A stretch of 64,000 nt of DNA from NCBI RefSeq assembly GCF_027531025.1, contig NZ_JAPZQX010000004.1:248001-312000 (forward strand). The letters run 5' to 3'. The translations under genes and the position numbers were made by a program. Shown here one piece after another: positions 33,373 to 41,362 of this stretch. How positions within the stretch are numbered: the stretch's first letter is position 1; every line of letters begins with the position of its first letter. Below the pieces are notes generated by a model. That model was not told where the DNA came from. It did no database searches and was given only the letters and a program-made list of their open reading frames with translations. This DNA comes from Novosphingobium sp. (GTDB taxonomy: Bacteria; Pseudomonadota; Alphaproteobacteria; Sphingomonadales; Sphingomonadaceae).

Positions 33373-34242
33373 ATGACGGCAAAGGTAGCACTCGTCACCG
33401 GCGCAAGCCGCGGAGCGGGTCGCGGGATCGCGCGCGGCTTCGGTGAGCTGGGCTATACCGTCTATGTTACCGGCCGCACCATTGCCCCCGGCGATGCCAA
33501 GGGCTGGGATGGCACGGTCCTGCCCGGCACGGTCGCCGAAACGGCGGCGGAAGTCACGGCGGCGGGCGGCAAGGGCATTGCCGTGATGTGCGACCATGCC
33601 GACGATGCCCAGGTCGCCGCGCTGTTCGAACAGATCCAGCGTGAGCAGGGCCGGCTCGACGTGCTGGTCAACAACGCCACCTATATCCACCACCAGCTGA
33701 TCGAGAAGAAGCCGTTCTGGGAAAAGGACCTGGACGCGGTGAAGATCCTCGATGTCGGCCTGCGCTCGGCCTATGTCGCCAGCTGGCATGCGGCGCGGAT
33801 GATGGTGAAGCAGGGCTTCGGCACGATCGCCTTCGGATCGTCGTTCGGCGGTTCGTGCTATATGCATGGCCCGGCCTATGGCGCGCAGAAGGCGGGCGTC
33901 GACAAGTTTGCCCATGACATGGAGCATGACCTGCGCGGCACCGGGGTGATCGCGGTGTCGATCTGGATGGGGCCGCTGGTCACCGAGCGTTCGCTGATCG
34001 CGCAGAAGACCAATCCGGAACAGTACGAAGGCTTCATCGACGCAGCCGAGAACCCGGAATTCACCGCCCAGATCATCGATGCCATCAGCACGGCGCCCAA
34101 CCGTGACGAGCTTTCCGGCCAGACCCTGATCGGGGCGGAAATCGCCAAGGAACTGGGCGTCACCGATCGCGGCAAGGACAAGCCGAGCTACCGCGAGATG
34201 CTGGGCAGCCCACGTCCGAAGAACCCGGCCGCCGTCTACTGA
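33373..34242 (+). CDS. SDR-family oxidoreductase (DHRS1-like), first gene of the side-chain operon
   Basis: The 289-residue SDR has 'VALVTGASRGAGRGIARG', 'LVNNATYIHHQLIEKKPFW', a serine in 'FGSSFGG' and YGAQK. It has the longer C-terminus of DHRS1-like dehydrogenases, ending without the usual DGG motif. The ATG at 33373 has GGAGAGG upstream; earlier in-frame starts at 33334 and 33358 lack one. The CoA-ligase gene begins one base after its stop. It may oxidise a hydroxyl on the nucleus or side chain; substrate not deducible. Confidence 0.8.
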   Translation: MTAKVALVTGASRGAGRGIARGFGELGYTVYVTGRTIAPGDAKGWDGTVLPGTVAETAAEVTAAGGKGIAVMCDHADDAQVAALFEQIQREQGRLDVLVNNATYIHHQLIEKKPFWEKDLDAVKILDVGLRSAYVASWHAARMMVKQGFGTIAFGSSFGGSCYMHGPAYGAQKAGVDKFAHDMEHDLRGTGVIAVSIWMGPLVTERSLIAQKTNPEQYEGFIDAAENPEFTAQIIDAISTAPNRDELSGQTLIGAEIAKELGVTDRGKDKPSYREMLGSPRPKNPAAVY

Positions 34243-34243
34243 C

Positions 34244-35833
34244 ATGGCCAGCCGGTTCCACCTGGCCGACCTGTTCGAAACCGTCGCGCAGACGGTTCCA
34301 GAGCGGCTGGCGGTAATCGCCCAGAGCCGGCGGCTGACCTTTGCCGAACTAAACGAGCGCTGCGACCGGCTGGCGGCGGGGCTGGCCGCGCACGGGGTTG
34401 GCCGGGGCGCAGCGGTCGGTCTTTATCTTTACAACGGCCCGGCCTATCTCGAAGCCTTCATCGCCGCCTGCAAGCTGGGCGCGGTCCCGTACAACGTGAA
34501 CTACCGTTATCGCGCGGACGAACTGCGCTATCTCTTCGCCAATGCCGATAGCGTGGCGATCGTCCACGGGGCAGAATTTTCGCCGATCATCCGCGATCTG
34601 CGCGGCGATGTGCCGACGCTGAAGCTGACGGTCGCGGTGGAGGACGGTTCGGACGCCGACATTGCCGGTTCGGTACCCTATGCCGAATTGCTGGCGCATG
34701 AGCCGGGCGGCCCGTGGGAGCGCAGCGAGGACGACTATCTCCTTTGCTACACCGGTGGGACCACCGGCATGCCCAAGGGCGTGATGTGGCCGCACCGCGC
34801 CTTTGTCTTCGCCTGTGCCGGTGGGGCAGGGTACTTCAACCCGTATGGCCCGATCCAGCGGCCCGAAGATATCGCCAGCCGGGCGCGCGATGGCTATCCG
34901 CTGAAGATGTTCCCGCTGGCCCCGCTGATGCACATGGCGGCGATGTGGACGGTGTGGAGCGCACTGCTGAATGGCGTGACGATCATCCTTGACGAAAGCC
35001 GCGTGTTCGAGCCGGAAAATGTCCTCGACATTGCCGAGCGCGAAGGCGCGAACATGCTCCAGTTCGTCGGCGATGCCATGGCGACGCCGCTGCGCGATTG
35101 CCTGCGCGCCAATCCTGGGCGCTGGAACCTGTCGGCCGTGGTCAACCTGGGATCGGGCGGGGCGGTGTTTTCCCAGCATCTCAAGGACGATCTCAAGGCG
35201 CTGGTGCCCTCGGCCAGCATCACCGATGGCATGGGCTCGTCCGAAACCGGCATGTCGGGCATGGCCGAGAAATCGGCCGAAGGCGTGATGCGCCTGCCCG
35301 CCAACGCGTTCCAGCAGGTGGTCATCGATGGCCGGATCGCCGCCGTTGGCGAGACCGGCTTCGTCGCCCGCACCGGCAACACCCCGATCGGCTATTACAA
35401 CGATCCGGTGAAGACAGCCGAGACCTTCGTGGCGATCGACGGCACGCTCTGGGCCGTATCCGGCGATGCGGCGCGGCTTGATTCTGATGGCATGATTACG
35501 GTCTTCGGGCGCGGTTCCACCTGCATCAACACCGGCGGCGAGAAGGTCTTCCCCGAAGAGGTCGAGGAAGTGCTGCGCGCCCATCCGGCGATCTTCGATG
35601 CCGTGGTGGCCGGGCAGCCCGATGCGCGCTGGGGTGAACGGGTGATCGGCGTCGTCTCGCTGCGGTCGGGGCAGGAACAGCCTCCGTTTGATGCGATCAA
35701 GGCTTTCGCCAGTGAGCGCCTGGCCGGCTACAAGGTGCCCAAGGCGCTGGTCTGGGTGGATGAGGTCAAGCGATCCCCGGCCGGCAAGCAGGACTATCGC
35801 TGGGCCAAGGACATGGCGGCGGAGGTAGCATGA
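34244..35833 (+). CDS. FadD19-like acyl-CoA ligase, probable steroid side-chain activation
   Basis: The 529-residue class I adenylate-forming enzyme has 'LLCYTGGTTGMPKGVMWPH', 'TDGMGSSETGMSGM', 'GRGSTCINTGGEKVFPEEVE' and the catalytic lysine in 'RSPAGKQDYRWAK'. This C-terminal block is shared with FadD17/FadD19, which activate C24 to C26 steroid side-chain acids. The likely reaction is ATP-dependent thioesterification of a steroid carboxylate such as a bile acid. It is the second gene of the operon, and its TGA overlaps the ATG of a second ligase. Confidence 0.83.
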   Translation: MASRFHLADLFETVAQTVPERLAVIAQSRRLTFAELNERCDRLAAGLAAHGVGRGAAVGLYLYNGPAYLEAFIAACKLGAVPYNVNYRYRADELRYLFANADSVAIVHGAEFSPIIRDLRGDVPTLKLTVAVEDGSDADIAGSVPYAELLAHEPGGPWERSEDDYLLCYTGGTTGMPKGVMWPHRAFVFACAGGAGYFNPYGPIQRPEDIASRARDGYPLKMFPLAPLMHMAAMWTVWSALLNGVTIILDESRVFEPENVLDIAEREGANMLQFVGDAMATPLRDCLRANPGRWNLSAVVNLGSGGAVFSQHLKDDLKALVPSASITDGMGSSETGMSGMAEKSAEGVMRLPANAFQQVVIDGRIAAVGETGFVARTGNTPIGYYNDPVKTAETFVAIDGTLWAVSGDAARLDSDGMITVFGRGSTCINTGGEKVFPEEVEEVLRAHPAIFDAVVAGQPDARWGERVIGVVSLRSGQEQPPFDAIKAFASERLAGYKVPKALVWVDEVKRSPAGKQDYRWAKDMAAEVA

Positions 35834-37497
35834 GCCAGGTCGATCCCCTGTTCGCCGCGGTCACCGCGCCGGGCACGCCGTTCGAACTGGTCGAGCGCGA
35901 TGGCCTGTTGCAGTTCGCCAATGCCGCGCCGGACCTGGCCTTGATGATCGACCATGCCCGGCGGCATGGCGACAAGACCTTCCTGGTCGATTTCTCCTCC
36001 GACGGGGCCGAGCGGCGGCTGACCTTCGAGCAGGTCTTTGCCTGGCGCGACCAGCTGGTGCCGCTGCTGCAGATCAAGCGCGGCGACCGGGTGGCGATTT
36101 GCATGCGCAACCGGGCCGAATGGATCGTAGCCTTCATGGCGGTGATCAAGGCCGGTGGGATCGCGGCTCTACTCAACAGCCGCGGCTCCCCCGCCGAGCT
36201 GGTGGCGATGATCGATGACGTGACCCCGGCGCTGGTCCTGGCCGATGGCCGCCGCGCCGCGCTGATCCGCGAAGGTGGCTACCAGGGCCGGATGCTCGAT
36301 CTCACCAAGCCCTTCGACGATCGGGAGATCGCGCGCCGCGCGAGTGAAGCCATGCCCGATCCGGGGCTGGCCCAGCAGCTTGACCCGGCGACGATCCTGT
36401 TCACCTCCGGCACCACGGGCCGGGTCAAGGGCGCGGTGCTGACCCATCGCAGCCTGATCACCGGGCTGATGCTGATGCAGCTTTCCGGCGTGATGGTGCT
36501 GCACAACATGGCGCGCCAGTATCAGACGACACCCGAAGCGCTGATGGCCAACATGCCGCAGCAGGCCGTGCTGCTGGTCTATCCGCTGTTCCATATCTCG
36601 GGCCTTGGCGCGGCCTTCCTCTCGCCGCTGTTCGCTGGTTCCAAGGTGGTCATCATGCGCCGGTGGGACGCGCAGGAAGCGGTGCGGCTGATCGAGGCCG
36701 AGAAGATCACCATGTTCGCCGCCGTGCCGACCATGCTGTGGGACGTGCTGCACCGGGCGAAAGCGGGCGCTGCGGACCTCACCTCGCTGCGCAACGTTGC
36801 CTCGGGCGGGCAGGCGCTGCCGGTCAACCTGCTGGACGAGATCCGCCAGGTCTTTCCCCATGCCGTGCTCGGCACCGGCTATGGCATGACCGAGGCATCG
36901 GGCTCGCTGGCCCAGGCCGTGGGCGAGGACTTCATCCGCAACCGCGCTTCGGCCGGACGCGTCCTGCCGCTGGCCCAGGTGCGGATCGTTGCGCCCGATG
37001 GCACGGTCATGCCGACCGGCGAGAGCGGGGAAATCCAGCTCAAGGGCGCGATGGTCATGGCCGGGTACTGGAACCGCCCGGAAGAAACCGCCGCCGCCTT
37101 TACCGCCGATGGCTGGCTGCGCACCGGCGATGTCGGTTATATCGATGCCGAGGGCTATATCTTCATCGTCGACCGGGTGAAGGACATGGTCATTTCCGGC
37201 GGCGAAAACATCTATTGCGCCGAGGTTGAACGCGTGATGGGCGAAATGCCGGGCGTGGGCGAATGCGCTGCCTTCGGCATTCCCGACGAGCGGCTGGGCG
37301 AATTGCTGGTTGCCGTGGTGAAGGGCGATGGCCTGACCGAAGCGGCAGTGATCGACTGGGTCGGCGAACGGCTGGCCCGCTACAAGGCGCCCGGACGGGT
37401 CGCGATCGTGAGCGAACCCTTGCCGCGCAATGACGTGGGCAAGGTCAACAAGGGGGCGCTGCGCGCTGCCTGGCAAGCATTATCCGGAGAACAATGA
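35830..37497 (+). CDS. Class I acyl-CoA ligase (second ligase of the side-chain operon)
   Basis: The 555-residue adenylate-forming enzyme has 'TILFTSGTTGRVKGAVLTH', 'TGYGMTEASGSLAQ', 'GWLRTGDVGYID', 'VKDMVISGGENIYCAEVE' and C-terminal 'PLPRNDVGKVNKGALR'. It has an N-terminal extension of about 35 residues relative to many relatives. Two adjacent ligases suggest different acids, for example the intact side chain and a shortened or released fragment; this is inference. The start overlaps the previous stop (ATGA), and the amidohydrolase ATG comes two bases after its own stop. Confidence 0.83.
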   Translation: MSQVDPLFAAVTAPGTPFELVERDGLLQFANAAPDLALMIDHARRHGDKTFLVDFSSDGAERRLTFEQVFAWRDQLVPLLQIKRGDRVAICMRNRAEWIVAFMAVIKAGGIAALLNSRGSPAELVAMIDDVTPALVLADGRRAALIREGGYQGRMLDLTKPFDDREIARRASEAMPDPGLAQQLDPATILFTSGTTGRVKGAVLTHRSLITGLMLMQLSGVMVLHNMARQYQTTPEALMANMPQQAVLLVYPLFHISGLGAAFLSPLFAGSKVVIMRRWDAQEAVRLIEAEKITMFAAVPTMLWDVLHRAKAGAADLTSLRNVASGGQALPVNLLDEIRQVFPHAVLGTGYGMTEASGSLAQAVGEDFIRNRASAGRVLPLAQVRIVAPDGTVMPTGESGEIQLKGAMVMAGYWNRPEETAAAFTADGWLRTGDVGYIDAEGYIFIVDRVKDMVISGGENIYCAEVERVMGEMPGVGECAAFGIPDERLGELLVAVVKGDGLTEAAVIDWVGERLARYKAPGRVAIVSEPLPRNDVGKVNKGALRAAWQALSGEQ

Positions 37498-37498
37498 C

Positions 37499-38365
37499 AT
37501 GGGCATGCCCAAGGATATCGGCATCATCGACTGCATGCTCGGCATTCCCGAGGCGGAGGACCGCTCGGACTGGTTCACCGCCTTCCGCCCGCTGATCAAG
37601 GACGCGCAGACGCTGCAGCAGTTCTCGATGCCGGCGCAGTACATGTTCAAGGACGTGCCGCAGACCGGCCATGCCGACGATTACGTCAAGTGGACGGTCG
37701 AGCAGATGGACAAGCACGGCATTGCCAAGGCGTTGGTCGGCTGGAACGAGAACGAAACCTCGCGCCGCGCCAAGGAGCTTTACGGCGACCGCTTCTTCTT
37801 CGATCTGCCCTGCGATCCCAACAAGGGGATGGAGGAAGTGCGCCGGATCAAGCGGATTCACGCCGAGGTCGGCCTGTCCGCGATCAGCGTGTTCCCGGCG
37901 GGAACGCTGCCGCAGGTGGCGATCAACCACAAGTACATGTTCCCGCTCTATGCCTGCGCGGTGGAACTGGACATTCCGATCTGCCTCAACGTCGGCATTC
38001 CGGGGCCGCGCATCCCGATGGAAACGCAGAAGGTCGAGCATCTCGACGAGGTCTGCTGGTTCTTCCCGGACCTGAAGATCGTGATGCGCCACGGTGCCGA
38101 ACCGTGGCAGGACCTGGCCGTGAAGCTGATGCTGAAGTGGCCGAACCTCTATTATTCGACCAGCGCCTTTGCCCCCAAGCACTATCCCAAGGCGATCATC
38201 GACTATGCCAACACGCGCGGCAGCGAGAAGATCATCTACGCCGGCTATTTCCCGATGGGCCTCAGCCTGGAGCGGATCATGTCCGACATGGAGCACGTGC
38301 CCCTGAAGGACGAGGTCTGGCCCAAGTTCCTGCGCGACAATGCGACCCGCGTCTTCAAGCTCTGA
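37499..38365 (+). CDS. Amidohydrolase family 2 (ACMSD-like) metal-dependent hydrolase/decarboxylase
   Basis: The 288-residue protein has an ACMSD-like barrel pattern: 'IIDCMLGIPEAEDR' at the first strand (aspartate where this family often has HxH), 'AVELDIPICLNVGIPGPR', 'LKIVMRHGAEPWQDLAVKL' and a late 'IIYAGYFPMGLSLERIM'. The usual HxH at strand 1 is absent and the last-strand aspartate is not obvious, so metal binding may be altered. It could act on a CoA-activated or free carboxylic intermediate of side-chain removal. GGAGA lies eight bases before the ATG. Confidence 0.74.
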   Translation: MGMPKDIGIIDCMLGIPEAEDRSDWFTAFRPLIKDAQTLQQFSMPAQYMFKDVPQTGHADDYVKWTVEQMDKHGIAKALVGWNENETSRRAKELYGDRFFFDLPCDPNKGMEEVRRIKRIHAEVGLSAISVFPAGTLPQVAINHKYMFPLYACAVELDIPICLNVGIPGPRIPMETQKVEHLDEVCWFFPDLKIVMRHGAEPWQDLAVKLMLKWPNLYYSTSAFAPKHYPKAIIDYANTRGSEKIIYAGYFPMGLSLERIMSDMEHVPLKDEVWPKFLRDNATRVFKL

Positions 38366-38407
38366 ACCTTCATACGACCAGCACACCGGTTCCCCGGGGA
38401 GAATGAC

Positions 38408-39514
38408 ATGACCGACACCGCCACCGATGCCCGTACCGCGCCCGTCGCGGTCTGGCAGGTCCTGGAAAAGATGACCAAGGAAGAGCGCGAGGCCTGGCGC
38501 GTGGCGCCGATCGCCAACCGCCCGACGCCGGAACAGCGCAACCTCGACATCGGATTCCCGTTCGGCTGGTATCCCTTCATGCTGGCCAAGGATCTGGCCG
38601 TGGGCGAGGTCAAGCCGGCCCGTTATTTCGCACGCGACCTGGCCGTCTGGCGCGGCGAGGACGGTCAGGTGCGGATGGTCGATGCCTATTGCAAGCACCT
38701 GGGCGCACACATGGGCCACGGCGGCAAGGTGCATGGCAACCTGCTGGAATGCCCGTTCCATGCCTGGCGTTATGATGGCGAAGAAGGCGTGGTGAAGGAG
38801 ATTCCCTATGCCAAGGCGATCCCCCCGCAGGTCAAGCGCAAGTGCACCCGCACCTGGCATATCCGCGAAGCCAACCAGTGGCTGTGGGTCTGGTATCACC
38901 CCGAAGACGCAGCGCCGCTCTATGACGTGGTCGATCTGCCCGAGGCGAGCGATCCCGACTGGACGCCCTACGACATCGTCGAATGGCGCATCTTTGGTTC
39001 GCTCCAGAACATGGCCGAGAATGGCGTTGATTTCGCCCACTTCAAGTACATCCACGGCACGGCTGAACTGCCGAGTTCGGAACTGTCGTGGGGCGAATGG
39101 GACCGCTGCGGGATCGTCCGCGCCAAGATGGGCACGCCCAAGGGCATGGTCGATGGCGCGATCACCAGCAATTCGATGGGGCCGGGCCAGGCCTGGGTGC
39201 GCTTCACCGGGATCTGCGAGACGCTGCTGGTGGCCTGCATCATCCCGGTCGAGCTGGACGAGCTGCAGGTGATCTATTGCTACACCCAGCCCAAGGAACA
39301 GGCCGAAGGGCCGATGGCCGGGCTGGCCCGCGCGATCATCAAGGACGTCAACAAACAGCTCGATCAGGACAAGGTTGTCTGGGACCGGATGCGCTACGAG
39401 CCCAATCCGATCATCTGCGACAGCGACGGTCCGATCCCGCATTTCCGCAAGTTCTATTCGCGCTTCTACGCGGCGGGCGACGGCGTGCCGTCCTCGCAGC
39501 GCAAAGCCGGCTGA
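38408..39514 (+). CDS. Rieske non-heme iron oxygenase, DAF-36/Neverland-like, side-chain operon
   Basis: The 368-residue oxygenase has the Rieske ligands Cys95, His97, Cys115 and His118 (CKHLG to CPFHAW). The mononuclear iron site has His211 and His216 in 'ENGVDFAHFKYIHG' and probably Asp321 in 'QDKVVW'. The 'ENGxDxAH' form is closer to cholesterol 7-desaturase (DAF-36/Neverland) than to bacterial KshA, which has 'DNVTDMAH'. In sphingomonads a Rieske enzyme together with a CoA ligase and an amidase has been linked to removal of the C5 bile-salt side chain; the same combination occurs here. No ferredoxin or reductase gene is nearby. Confidence 0.85.
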   Translation: MTDTATDARTAPVAVWQVLEKMTKEEREAWRVAPIANRPTPEQRNLDIGFPFGWYPFMLAKDLAVGEVKPARYFARDLAVWRGEDGQVRMVDAYCKHLGAHMGHGGKVHGNLLECPFHAWRYDGEEGVVKEIPYAKAIPPQVKRKCTRTWHIREANQWLWVWYHPEDAAPLYDVVDLPEASDPDWTPYDIVEWRIFGSLQNMAENGVDFAHFKYIHGTAELPSSELSWGEWDRCGIVRAKMGTPKGMVDGAITSNSMGPGQAWVRFTGICETLLVACIIPVELDELQVIYCYTQPKEQAEGPMAGLARAIIKDVNKQLDQDKVVWDRMRYEPNPIICDSDGPIPHFRKFYSRFYAAGDGVPSSQRKAG

Positions 39515-39518
39515 GCGC

Positions 39519-41048
39519 GTGCCAACCCGGCGCGAGGTGGTCGCAGGCGGCGCGGCGGCACTGGCCGCAACCGCAGCAGGAGGAGCAAAGGCGATGTCCA
39601 GCAAGGCCGGTGCCGGGGGGATCGCGGCGCTTCTCTCCAGCCACGATGCGCTGGGCCTGGCGGCGCTGGTGCGCCAGCGCAAGGTTTCGCCCGCAGAACT
39701 GCTGGATGCCGCGATTGCCCGTGCCGAGGCGCTCAATCCGCAGCTCAACTTCATGGCCCAGAAGCATTACGACTTCGCCAGGGCCGAGTTGGCGCGGGGC
39801 CTGCCCAAGGGGCCGTTCACCGGGGTTCCCTGGTTGCTGAAGGACCTCAATACCTACATCGCGGGCGAACTGACCGAAGGCGGCAGTCGCTTCTACAAGG
39901 GCTATCGGGCCACGGTGACGTCGGAGCTTGTCACCCGTATCCAGCGGGCCGGCTTCGTGGTGTTCGGCAAGACCACCAGCCCAGAGCTGGGGCTGACCGG
40001 CACCACCGAAGGCAAGCTGACCGGCGCAACCCGCAATCCCTGGGACCCCAGCCGGATCGCTGGTGGCTCGTCGGGCGGGGCGGCGGCGGCGGTGGCAGCG
40101 GGCGTGCTGCCTGCGGCCCATGCCACTGACGGCGGCGGATCGATCCGCATTCCTGCCTCGTGCTGCGGACTGTTCGGTCTGAAGCCCAGCCGGGGCCGGG
40201 TACCGATGGGGCCGCTGCGGACCGAGGGCTGGGGCGGCCTTTCCACCCACCACGCGGTCAGCCGTTCGGTTCGCGACAGCGCCGCGATCCTCGATGCCAC
40301 GCATGGTGTCGAGCCGGGCTCGCGCTATGGCGCGCCTGCTCCGGCCGAGGGCTTCCTCGCCCAGGTCGGCAAGCATCCCGGCAAGCTGCGGGTCGCCCTG
40401 ATGCTGGATTCGCCATCGGGCAGCCCGGTCGATCCGGAATGCCGCGCCGCCGCCGAAGCTGCGGCGCGCTTGTGCGAAAGCCTGGGCCACCATGTCGAGA
40501 TCGCCCAGCCGAAGTGGGATGTCGGCGCGGTCGGCCTTGCGGCCTTCCAGGTCATGGCGGCGGCCATCGCGGCTGACCTGATCGATCGCGGCAAGGCCAC
40601 CGGCATCGTCCCCGGCCCCGAAGTGCTGGAACCGATCACGCTGGCCTTCATGGGTTTTGGCCAGACGGTGACGGGAATGGACTATGCCCGGGCCAACAAC
40701 ACCTTGCAGGCGCTGGCGGTTGCGGTCGGGCAGTTCATGGAGCGGTTCGACGTGATCCTCGCGCCCACCCTGGCCGCGCCGCCGCTGGCGCTGGGGCGGA
40801 TCAACCTGACCCCCGATTGCGATTTCCAGCAGTGGGGCCAGCGCGTCTCGGTGTTTTCGCCCTTCGCGCAGATGGCCAACCTGACCGGCCAGCCCAGCAT
40901 GTCGGTGCCTTTGGGCCAGTCGCAGGCGGGCTTGCCGATCGGGGTGATGTTTACCGGTCGCTATGGCGATGAAGCACTGCTCTACCGGCTGGCCGGACAG
41001 CTGGAACGCGCCGCGCCCTGGGCGGATCGCCGGCCGGTGCTGGCATGA
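39519..41048 (+). CDS. Amidase-signature enzyme with Tat-type signal
   Basis: The 509-residue protein has the amidase-signature triad Lys108 (WLLKDLN), Ser184 (IAGGSSGG) and nucleophile Ser208 (DGGGSIRIPAS), with the 24-residue serine spacing seen in FAAH and malonamidase. The GTG at 39519 is chosen because it yields the N-terminus 'PTRREVVAGGAAALAATAAG', a twin-arginine signal-like segment. It follows the Rieske gene by four bases. A role in cleaving the side chain or in deconjugating amidated bile salts is plausible; both kinds of amidase are reported from sphingomonad side-chain clusters. Confidence 0.85.
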   Translation: MPTRREVVAGGAAALAATAAGGAKAMSSKAGAGGIAALLSSHDALGLAALVRQRKVSPAELLDAAIARAEALNPQLNFMAQKHYDFARAELARGLPKGPFTGVPWLLKDLNTYIAGELTEGGSRFYKGYRATVTSELVTRIQRAGFVVFGKTTSPELGLTGTTEGKLTGATRNPWDPSRIAGGSSGGAAAAVAAGVLPAAHATDGGGSIRIPASCCGLFGLKPSRGRVPMGPLRTEGWGGLSTHHAVSRSVRDSAAILDATHGVEPGSRYGAPAPAEGFLAQVGKHPGKLRVALMLDSPSGSPVDPECRAAAEAAARLCESLGHHVEIAQPKWDVGAVGLAAFQVMAAAIAADLIDRGKATGIVPGPEVLEPITLAFMGFGQTVTGMDYARANNTLQALAVAVGQFMERFDVILAPTLAAPPLALGRINLTPDCDFQQWGQRVSVFSPFAQMANLTGQPSMSVPLGQSQAGLPIGVMFTGRYGDEALLYRLAGQLERAAPWADRRPVLA

Positions 41049-41353
41049 GCGCGCTGGCAACCATCACCGCTACCGCCGCGCCCTTCGCGGGGCTGATCGG
41101 TCTCATCGGACTGGCTGGCCTTGCCGGCATCCGCCGTCCGGTCGAGCGTACCAGACCGGGCGGAGCGGTCCGCCTGCTGGGCCTGCTGGGCCTGGCGGGG
41201 TTGGCCGGGATCTGGATCGACGGGGCCGGCGCCATCGGCGCGGCCGGTGCGCTGGGCCTGTGGAACCACCAGGATGCCAGGCTGGCGTTCTGGGGTCGGC
41301 TTGGCTGGCTGTTTGTGCTTGGCCTGCCGTTTCTGGTCGCACACTTCGCCTAG
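41045..41353 (+). CDS. Small hydrophobic membrane protein
   Basis: The 102-residue protein has three hydrophobic segments at about residues 12-29, 43-57 and 84-101. The first two contain repeated 'GLIGLIGLAGLAG' and 'LLGLLGLAGLAG' stretches. The ATG overlaps the amidase stop (ATGA), which supports a real, coupled gene. No family is recognised. It may anchor or assist the putatively exported amidase, but nothing in the sequence shows this. Confidence 0.6.
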   Translation: MSALATITATAAPFAGLIGLIGLAGLAGIRRPVERTRPGGAVRLLGLLGLAGLAGIWIDGAGAIGAAGALGLWNHQDARLAFWGRLGWLFVLGLPFLVAHFA

Positions 41354-41362
41354 CGGCTGGCG

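Noticed and set aside
37445-39754. A 769-codon minus-strand frame across the amidohydrolase and Rieske genes
   Set aside because: It spans two recognised plus-strand genes in antisense and shows no family features.
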